Shown in pieces: positions 23,469 to 28,910 of a stretch of 28,910 nt of DNA (its first letter is position 1; the number at the start of each line of letters is the position of its first letter). Origin of the DNA: CAZAQS01 sp964486825 (lineage in GTDB: Bacteria > Chloroflexota > Anaerolineae > Anaerolineales > UBA4823); assembly GCA_964486825.1 (NCBI GenBank), contig CAZAQS010000031.1, positions 1-28,910 on the forward strand, in the 5' to 3' direction. The notes below the pieces were generated by a model that was given only the letters and a program-made list of their open reading frames with translations, was not told the origin of the DNA and did not search any database. The position numbers and the translations under genes are program-made.

Positions 23469-24554
23469 TTACCAGTCTAGCAGCCTCAAAAGGCGTAACA
23501 GAAAAGAGCGAATCCTGGCCCAAAATCTGTAGCGCTGAGGGCTTATTCGGCGCTTGCTTGGTATTGGCCCGTTCCATTGGGCTACCGCTGCTCCCCAGGT
23601 TAAGCCTGCTCCAAATCCAACGAATACGACCTTATCGTCAGGTTTGAGCAATCCTTCTTCGACGGCTTCGCATACTGCAATGGGTATAGAGGCTGTGGAG
23701 GTATTTCCATAGCGATCTAGATTGATCTTAAACTTCTCAATGGGAATGTTCAGGCCACGCGCAGCGGCTTCGATGATGCGTCTGTTGGCCTGGTGGGGGA
23801 TGACCAGGTCGATGTCTTCCATTGTGAGCTCAGCAGCTTGTATGGCCTCTTTGGTGGCCTGGGCCATGACCCGGGTAGCAAACCGGAAGACCTCGCGCCC
23901 ATTCATATGAATATAATGGTAGCCGTTCTTTATAGTGTCCGAATTGGTAGGATAGCGGCTCCCGCCAGCAGGTAAGGATAAATAATCGCCTCCTGAGCCG
24001 TCCGAACGCATTACAGAAGAGAGTTGTCCACCTGGCTCGTCGTTACCCTGGAGTACGAAAGCACCTGCCCCGTCACCGAATAGGATACAGGTCTCCCTGT
24101 CCTGCCAATTAACAATCTTTGAGAGGGTTTCAGCTCCGATGACCAAGGCGTTGTCAATCGAGCCGCTCCTGATTGCCTGGCTGGCGATATTCAAAGCAAA
24201 TATGAAGCCTGTACAAGCAGCTAAGAGGTCAAAAGCACCGGCTTTTGCTGCACCTAAACGATCTTGTACGATGCACGCGGTAGCAGGGAAGATATGCTCA
24301 GGCGAAGATGTAGCCACAACGATCATATCCACATCCGCCGGCAGCATATTAGCTACCTCCAGGGCATTCAAAGCTGCCTGTGTAGCCAGGGAGGCGGTGG
24401 TTTGATCGGGGGTTGCGATGCGCCTTTCCCGAATCCCGGTGCGTGATACGATCCACTCGTCATTGGTGTCGACGATTTCCATAAGGTCCAAATTCGTCAT
24501 AACCTTATCGGGAACTGCCATCCCCCATCCAGTGATATGTGCATATCGGTTCAT
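23469..24554 (-). CDS. fabH: Beta-ketoacyl-ACP synthase III
   Basis: Starts fatty-acid synthesis by condensing acetyl-CoA (or a branched acyl-CoA) with malonyl-ACP. 361 residues, longer than the E. coli enzyme (317). The triad is Cys114 (AACTGF), His254 (IPHQAN) and Asn284 (YGNTSTAS). After the normal end (GAGLTWGAAVAQW) there is an extra ~31-residue tail (331-361) with about ten Arg/Lys and many Leu/Phe/Trp, likely an amphipathic helix. The start overlaps the fabF stop by four bases (ATGA), so fabF and fabH are translationally coupled. Confidence 0.94.
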   Translation of the reverse strand: MNRYAHITGWGMAVPDKVMTNLDLMEIVDTNDEWIVSRTGIRERRIATPDQTTASLATQAALNALEVANMLPADVDMIVVATSSPEHIFPATACIVQDRLGAAKAGAFDLLAACTGFIFALNIASQAIRSGSIDNALVIGAETLSKIVNWQDRETCILFGDGAGAFVLQGNDEPGGQLSSVMRSDGSGGDYLSLPAGGSRYPTNSDTIKNGYHYIHMNGREVFRFATRVMAQATKEAIQAAELTMEDIDLVIPHQANRRIIEAAARGLNIPIEKFKINLDRYGNTSTASIPIAVCEAVEEGLLKPDDKVVFVGFGAGLTWGAAVAQWNGPIPSKRRISPQRYRFWARIRSFLLRLLRLLDW

Positions 24555-25801
24555 GGTTGCACCTGTTTATATCTGCTGATGATAATAGAGGCATTATGCC
24601 CGCCGAAACCGAATGAGTTGGACATGATATGGTCAACGCTAGCAGGCCGGGCCTGGTTAGGCACATAATCCAGGTCACACTCTGGATCTGGGGTCTCGTA
24701 ATTAATTGTTGGAGGGATATAACCCTCGTTGATTACCTTAACGCATATCATAGCTTCTAAGGCTCCAGATGCCCCTAGTAGGTGTCCGGTCATTGATTTT
24801 GTTGATGATACCGGAATTTGATAAGCCTGCTCTCCAAATACTTTTTTGATGGCGGCGGTTTCACTTTTATCATTCAGAGGCGTACTTGTGCCATGCGCGT
24901 TGATATAACTGATATCTTCTATACCCAGTTGGGCATCTTCTAATGCCAGGTACATGCAGCGGGCGGCTCCTGCCCCGTTTTCCGCTGGCGCAGAAATGTG
25001 ATAAGCATCGTTTGTCGTCCCATACCCGCTTATCTCTCCCAGGATTTGAGCACCGCGTGCCTGGGCATGTTCCAGCTCCTCCAACACGAGGATCGCTGCC
25101 CCCTCTCCCATAACAAAACCGTCCCTATGCATGTCGAATGGCCTGGAGGCGCGTACGGGCTCGTGGTTGCGAGTGGAAACTGCATTCATGACGCTTAACC
25201 CGGAAATCGCGAGTGGGACAATGGATGCCTCCGACCCGCCGGCGAGGATGACATCCGCATCTCCACGCTTGATCATTTGAGCTGCTTCTCCGATGGCATT
25301 TGTGCCGGTTGCGCAGGCAGTAACCACAGCCATATTTGGACCACGCAAACCCATATGAATAGCCACCATCGCGGCGGCGGAGTCAGCTAACATCATCGGC
25401 ACCAGGAAGGGACTGACTCGCTTGGGTCCGCGTTCCATAAACACGATCATTTGCTCGAGGAGCGTTCCGATCCCTCCAATTCCACTGCCAATTATTGCTC
25501 CGACCCTGTCGCGGTTGCTATCGGTGATGTCTATGCCGGAATTTTTTAGCGCTTGTCCTGCTGCTGCCACGGCAAACTGGCTATAACGATCCATGCGTCG
25601 GGCTTCTCGGCTTCCATAAAGCTCGACAGCATCAAAATGCTTAACTTCGGCAGCTATCTGACATTCGTATCCGTCTGGTTCGTATAATGTGATCCGGCCA
25701 ATTCCCGATTTCCCTGCCAGGAGGCTCTCCCACATCGTTAACTCGTCGTTCCCGAGGGGGGTAATGCATCCTAAACCTGTAACTACGGTACGTCTGCTCA
25801 T
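24551..25801 (-). CDS. fabF: Beta-ketoacyl-ACP synthase II
   Basis: Elongates fatty acids by condensing acyl-ACP with malonyl-ACP. 416 residues, normal FabF length. The Cys-His-His triad is Cys163 (TACATGTNAIG), His303 (NAHGTSTPLND) and His340 (STKSMTGHLLGASG). The glycine-rich end SNSFGFGGHNAS is present. Unusual order: fabF precedes fabH, with no acpP, fabD or fabG in the window. Upstream, AAGGAG lies about 13 bases from the ATG, a slightly long spacing. No clear promoter was found in 25802-25946. Confidence 0.94.
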   Translation of the reverse strand: MSRRTVVTGLGCITPLGNDELTMWESLLAGKSGIGRITLYEPDGYECQIAAEVKHFDAVELYGSREARRMDRYSQFAVAAAGQALKNSGIDITDSNRDRVGAIIGSGIGGIGTLLEQMIVFMERGPKRVSPFLVPMMLADSAAAMVAIHMGLRGPNMAVVTACATGTNAIGEAAQMIKRGDADVILAGGSEASIVPLAISGLSVMNAVSTRNHEPVRASRPFDMHRDGFVMGEGAAILVLEELEHAQARGAQILGEISGYGTTNDAYHISAPAENGAGAARCMYLALEDAQLGIEDISYINAHGTSTPLNDKSETAAIKKVFGEQAYQIPVSSTKSMTGHLLGASGALEAMICVKVINEGYIPPTINYETPDPECDLDYVPNQARPASVDHIMSNSFGFGGHNASIIISRYKQVQP

Positions 25802-25946
25802 GCTGCTTCTTTACTCCTTCTAGTCCACCTGGTCTATCCAGGAAATACGATAACCTTACTACTATCTAACACCAGCTTCAAATAATGGAGGCGGCATTAA
25901 AGAGGATTAACACTTGGCAGGAAGAGACTTTCTATTAGCGCGATTC

Positions 25947-27149
25947 TTAGGATAATGTTTTGATAACCTGGTGAGCCTGTTGGATATGGAGCCGGTCATG
26001 GGAAGCGATAATCCCGGCCAATTCTTGGATATGGGTTGGGCCTAAAATAGCATGCCGCGCCGGCCGCTGCCATTTATCCAATTCCAGGTTGTGTAAAATA
26101 GATAGCAATTCGATGCGAGAGGCTATAAAACTATCTCGCGCTTCCAGGCAATCTTGGAGAATGTACTGGCGTTCATTCGCCCACGGATCAGTATCTTTTC
26201 CAGGTATGAAAGGATTAATTTCTGAGATCACTTTTTGGAGACGAGGCAGGTTTACTTCAGCTTCTACATCTCTTAAATGGCACATAATCTCAGCTAAACA
26301 CCATTCGTTGGGATTAGGTTTTTTGGTCCAATACGGGTCAGGCAGATTACGGCCTAAAGTATCAAAAGCAGCAGCTACACCAGACAGGTTAGCGATCACC
26401 GCGCTCTGTGAGGAATAATCTGGCTTAAGTGATTCTGTCGGGGTAGAGTCAAGCCAGGGTATCAGGTCAGTTATTTTTCCACGCGCCGTTACTTCCTTGG
26501 CGTCTCCATTCGTTCGACCCCTATCATCCACCCAGAAGGTTGCTATCCCGGCCTGGTGGGCAGCAACAATGTCATTGCTAAAGTCGTCGCCAACCATTAG
26601 CACAGGTTCATCTGGTTGCCCGATATTCGCTAAAAACTCAATGAAAAAGGCTGGGTTAGGCTTTGAAAAGTGGAAGCTTTCATAGGAGGGGATCAAAGCA
26701 AAAGGATAATCTTGAGCTGGGAGGCCGGCCCAACTTAAGCGTTGAAGGATAGCAGTGCGTGGAAAGAGGGGATTGGTGGCTATGCCTACCCGGTAACCCC
26801 TTTCAAACGCCTCTTCCACCATCTCAACAGCTTCTGGTTTGGCTCTTGTTAAATCTTTGAAAGTAGGAAAGATCTCAGTGTAAAAAGAGTCAAATAATCC
26901 CTGCAACTCTGCTCGGCTTTGTTTCAGGATTGGGAAGAAAGTTTCATCAAATACTTCTTGAAGCATGCGGTCAGGACGACGGTTTGCTACCATTTTCTGG
27001 GTAGCTGATAGCAGGGCAGGAAGTAATATATCTGGGTCTATGGCTGAACGTACATACTGCCCAAGACCGCTAAAATAGGCCTCCAGAAATCCCCCCATCT
27101 GATTTTCGAGAAGAGTTTCGTCAAGATCAAGCAACAGAGTCAGGGTCAT
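25947..27149 (-). CDS. HAD-family hydrolase fused to a DinB-like domain
   Basis: 400 residues. N-terminal HAD phosphatase (about 1-235): DLDET with nucleophile Asp8 and Asp10, motif II Thr125 in IATNP, motif III Lys163 in SKPNP, motif IV GDDFSND at 187-193. C-terminal DinB-like four-helix domain (about 250-400) with possible metal ligands His291 (EIMCHLRDVE), His384 and His388 (HDRLHIQQ). HAD acts on phosphate esters; DinB-fold proteins often bind a metal and act in thiol-linked transfer or stress responses. The fusion is uncommon as far as I know. The frame continues 15 codons upstream to GTG 27194, but MTLTLLLDLDET begins a normal HAD strand, so 27149 is preferred. It overlaps the Cys-rich gene by 23 bases. 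Confidence 0.85.
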   Translation of the reverse strand: MTLTLLLDLDETLLENQMGGFLEAYFSGLGQYVRSAIDPDILLPALLSATQKMVANRRPDRMLQEVFDETFFPILKQSRAELQGLFDSFYTEIFPTFKDLTRAKPEAVEMVEEAFERGYRVGIATNPLFPRTAILQRLSWAGLPAQDYPFALIPSYESFHFSKPNPAFFIEFLANIGQPDEPVLMVGDDFSNDIVAAHQAGIATFWVDDRGRTNGDAKEVTARGKITDLIPWLDSTPTESLKPDYSSQSAVIANLSGVAAAFDTLGRNLPDPYWTKKPNPNEWCLAEIMCHLRDVEAEVNLPRLQKVISEINPFIPGKDTDPWANERQYILQDCLEARDSFIASRIELLSILHNLELDKWQRPARHAILGPTHIQELAGIIASHDRLHIQQAHQVIKTLS

Positions 27150-27480
27150 TGTTTTTTCCACTGAAAACTGGTGGGACAGGATGGCATTCACCACAGCCTA
27201 TATGGGGGTCGAAGCTCTCCCGTGATGTCTTGGTGCAATGGGTGTTGACGAATACCCTGCGTTTTAGGAAGGGAAAGGGCCGTTCTAGTTTTGGCTCCAG
27301 GACCATATGGGGACAAGCGTTTGCGCGTAATATTTCCGGGACAGGGCAAGTGAAGCATAAATCTGGCGCCCAACGCAAGGGTGGGCTGGTGCTGTCGAGC
27401 AGACGGCATTCTTCTTTTGTCCGGCCGCGGTAATAATTTCCATAAAAATAGCGGCATTCTTTTCCTGCTGGAGTGCGCAT
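27127..27480 (-). CDS. Cys-rich small protein, unknown function
   Basis: 117 residues with eight cysteines: Cys9, Cys25, Cys42, Cys45, Cys57, Cys82, Cys96 and Cys99. Segments such as LCFTCPVPEILRANACPHM and then GCGECH look like zinc- or metal-binding knuckles. I do not recognise an established family name, but the pattern recalls small conserved proteins of Chloroflexota. It lies between efp and the HAD-DinB gene on one strand, starting 18 bases after the efp stop and overlapping the next gene by 23 bases, which argues it is a real, cotranscribed gene. No strong ribosome-binding site precedes its ATG. Confidence 0.75.
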   Translation of the reverse strand: MRTPAGKECRYFYGNYYRGRTKEECRLLDSTSPPLRWAPDLCFTCPVPEILRANACPHMVLEPKLERPFPFLKRRVFVNTHCTKTSRESFDPHIGCGECHPVPPVFSGKNNDPDSVA

Positions 27481-27498
27481 GTCTTGGGGATAAGCGGG

Positions 27499-28056
27499 TT
27501 ACACTCGGGTCACGTAATTTCCGGTTCGAGTATCTACCCGTATCTTGTCGCCTTCCTCAACAAAATTTGGCACCTGAACGGTAAGGCCCGTTTCGGTTTG
27601 GACGCGTTTTGTTACACCGGTGGCTGTATCTCCCCTGACTGCTACATCAGCCTGGACAACTTTTAAATCCACCGAAGTAGGTAGCTCTACGTCTAAAGGT
27701 TCACCATCGTAAAATGTCAGCTTAACTTCCAGGTTTTCAGTAAGGTATAAAGCGAGATCACCCAGCATCCTGGCGCTCAAGGCAGGCTGTTCGAAAGTCT
27801 CGAGGTCCATGAAGTGATACAGCTCACCGTCATTATAGAGGTACTGCACGTTGTGATAATCCAGGCGGATATCCTGGACACGGTCACCTGAAGTGAAGGT
27901 CTTCTCCAGTGTGGTCCCGTTTCGAAGCTCTACAGCTTTGATCCGGATGGTAGCGTTGCCACGTCCAGGCTTATGGTGATGGTAGTCAAGCACTTTGTAT
28001 AAATTTCCGTCCAACTCGAAGGTGACGCCTTTTCGTAAATCGTTTACATCTATCAT
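27499..28056 (-). CDS. efp: Translation elongation factor P, Arg32 type
   Basis: Relieves ribosome stalling at polyproline stretches. 185 residues, the normal length, with three KOW/OB beta domains. The tip loop that reaches the peptidyl-transferase centre reads HHKPGRGNA, with Arg32 at the tip where E. coli has the lysylated Lys34 and Bacillus a modified Lys32. The C-terminal domain ends VDTRTGNYVTRV. A GAGG ribosome-binding site is 8 bases upstream. First gene of a three-gene unit with the Cys-rich protein and HAD-DinB fusion, driven by the promoter at 28170-28198. The modifying enzyme (EarP for Arg32 in beta/gamma-proteobacteria) is not in the window. Confidence 0.96.
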   Translation of the reverse strand: MIDVNDLRKGVTFELDGNLYKVLDYHHHKPGRGNATIRIKAVELRNGTTLEKTFTSGDRVQDIRLDYHNVQYLYNDGELYHFMDLETFEQPALSARMLGDLALYLTENLEVKLTFYDGEPLDVELPTSVDLKVVQADVAVRGDTATGVTKRVQTETGLTVQVPNFVEEGDKIRVDTRTGNYVTRV

Positions 28057-28169
28057 AATTAATGCCTCGTTCTAATTTAATTTTCTGTCCTACTTGAGGA
28101 AAAAACCCGAAAAATAACCACTCTCGGAGCAGCAGCTTCTATTTACCCTGCCATCTGGCGCAATCTCAA

Positions 28170-28198
28170 ATTATAGCCCACGGATAAGGGGGTGGCAA
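28170..28198 (-). promoter_or_regulatory. Promoter of efp
   Basis: On the minus strand TTGCCA (28193-28198), a 17-bp spacer and a perfect TATAAT (28170-28175). Leader about 106 bases before the efp ATG at 28056. Confidence 0.7.
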
Positions 28199-28225
28199 GA
28201 GGCAGTTGAAATCCCCCGAAGGGTT

Positions 28226-28239
28226 GCCATCCGGATGGC
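28226..28239. repeat. 14-bp perfect palindrome between divergent efp and response-regulator promoters
   Basis: GCCATCCGGATGGC, with a small CCC-CGAA-GGG hairpin just before it. It sits upstream of the efp promoter on one side and the response-regulator gene on the other. It could be an operator or a hairpin; nothing decides between them. Confidence 0.35.
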
Positions 28240-28343
28240 CCACAATCCTGTGAGCAGCAAAGCATGACATTTCAATTATCCATGTGGTAAACTTTCCCTA
28301 TTCTTGAAATTAACTGTAAGGTAATTTTCAATGGAGGCAGGCG

Positions 28344-28739
28344 ATGGAGACCAAGCGGCGTTTGCTCTATATCGAAGATGAGCAAGAGATGATCGAGCTT
28401 GTCCGGTTGATCCTTGCCCGCCGAGGTTTTGAGGTCGTTGGTGCAAATGGGGGTCGCGAAGGTTTGGAAGCTGTTCGCAACCTGCTTCCGGATCTTGTCT
28501 TATTGGATCTTATGATGCCGGACATGGATGGTTGGGATGTTTACCAGCAGATGAAAGCCGATGAAACCACCCAGGATATCCCGGTTATCGTTGTAACCGC
28601 GAAAGCTCAAAGTATCGATAAAGTGCTTGGTCTTCATATTGCTAAGGTAGATGACTATATTTCCAAACCTTTCAGCCCTCAAGAGCTGGTAGAAAGCATC
28701 GAACGGGTGCTGGACAAATACCAGCAACCCGACACATGA
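28344..28739 (+). CDS. Single-domain response regulator (receiver only)
   Basis: 131 residues, only a receiver domain. All key residues are present: acidic pair in YIEDEQ, phospho-acceptor Asp55 in LLDLMMPDMDGW, Thr in VVTAKA, and Lys in ISKPF. No output domain, so it acts like CheY/Spo0F by protein contact or as a phosphorelay link. GGAGG lies 7 bases upstream of ATG. A weak promoter (ATGACA, 18 bp, TAAACT) is near 28265-28295. Its stop overlaps the next start as ATGA. A partner kinase in the window is possible but unproven. Confidence 0.92.
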   Translation: METKRRLLYIEDEQEMIELVRLILARRGFEVVGANGGREGLEAVRNLLPDLVLLDLMMPDMDGWDVYQQMKADETTQDIPVIVVTAKAQSIDKVLGLHIAKVDDYISKPFSPQELVESIERVLDKYQQPDT

Positions 28740-28910
28740 AACAAGTCACCGTCCAAAACCTGGACCGGCCCCTAAACCCATCCCTCCACGCGCTCTATTG
28801 TGACACCTTTCTGTGCCGGTTGAGAGGCCTTACCTTCCGTCGGAATCTAAATCCCGGGCAGGGCTTGCTCCTGGTTCAGACTCGCGATAGCCGTGTGGAT
28901 GCCTCTATCC
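28736..28910 (+). CDS. DUF192-family protein, N-terminal fragment
   Basis: Partial gene running off the right edge; 58 residues visible. It starts MKQVTVQNLDRPLNP and includes CDTFLCRLRGLTFRR, GQGLLLVQ and SRVDASI, a pattern characteristic of DUF192 (Pfam PF02643), small proteins of unknown function often exported or in archaea and bacteria. ATGA overlap with the response regulator gene indicates coupling. Confidence 0.8.
   Translation, partial: MKQVTVQNLDRPLNPSLHALYCDTFLCRLRGLTFRRNLNPGQGLLLVQTRDSRVDASI

Noticed and set aside
1..28910. CRISPR arrays, insertion sequences, integrases, phage genes or origin features
   Set aside because: No spaced direct-repeat array, transposase or recombinase pattern, or DnaA-box cluster was seen on either strand.

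Overview
The window looks like chromosomal DNA of a Chloroflexota bacterium, probably Anaerolineae-like. That assignment is inferred from protein style and gene mix: a zinc-ribbon release-factor-like protein, a Cys-rich 117-residue protein beside efp, many GAF/PAS kinases, moderate GC, and sigma70-type promoters. It is dense and mostly housekeeping. I see no insertion sequence, integrase, phage gene or CRISPR array.

Layout. 1-220: the N-terminus of a GntR regulator (minus) with a consensus promoter and a 24-bp palindromic operator over its start site. 219-4313 (minus): pth and mfd, directly abutting. 4499-5491 (plus): holB, possibly leaderless. 5716-11196 (plus): a tight cluster of a GAF-GAF-PAS histidine kinase, a metallo-beta-lactamase-fold protein with an eroded metal site, a zinc-type asparaginase, an endonuclease III homologue and a small membrane protein. 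11454-14584 (minus): two translationally coupled sensor proteins whose receiver domains both lack the phospho-acceptor Asp; one also lacks the kinase His. 14787-18215 (plus): a DnaJ/CbpA-type chaperone, an HtrA-type lipoprotein protease and a bacterial eRF1/Vms1-like protein. 18308-19096 (minus): a methyltransferase, divergent from tRNA-Pro(UGG) at 19136-19209. 19375-25801 (minus): an S1-domain protein, ygfZ, ftsH, and fabF-fabH. 25947-28056 (minus): efp, the Cys-rich protein and a HAD-DinB fusion, from one strong promoter. 28344-28910 (plus): a single-domain response regulator overlapping a DUF192 protein that runs off the edge.

Themes. Protein quality control and translation recur: pth, EF-P, an eRF1-like factor, S1, FtsH, HtrA and DnaJ. 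Signalling is the second theme: one intact kinase, a probable pseudokinase pair and a stand-alone receiver. Several promoters place the predicted start site on or next to the start codon, so leaderless mRNAs may be common here. Several gene starts were shortened from the longest open frame using ribosome-binding sites or promoter positions: the MBL-fold protein, the second kinase, the S1 protein, ftsH and HAD-DinB.

The most unusual items are the eRF1-like protein (17115-18215), the receiver-dead kinase pair (11454-14584), the eroded MBL protein inside a kinase operon (7850-8725), the Arg32-type EF-P, and the HAD-DinB fusion with its Cys-rich neighbour. None is proven to be a new system from sequence alone.
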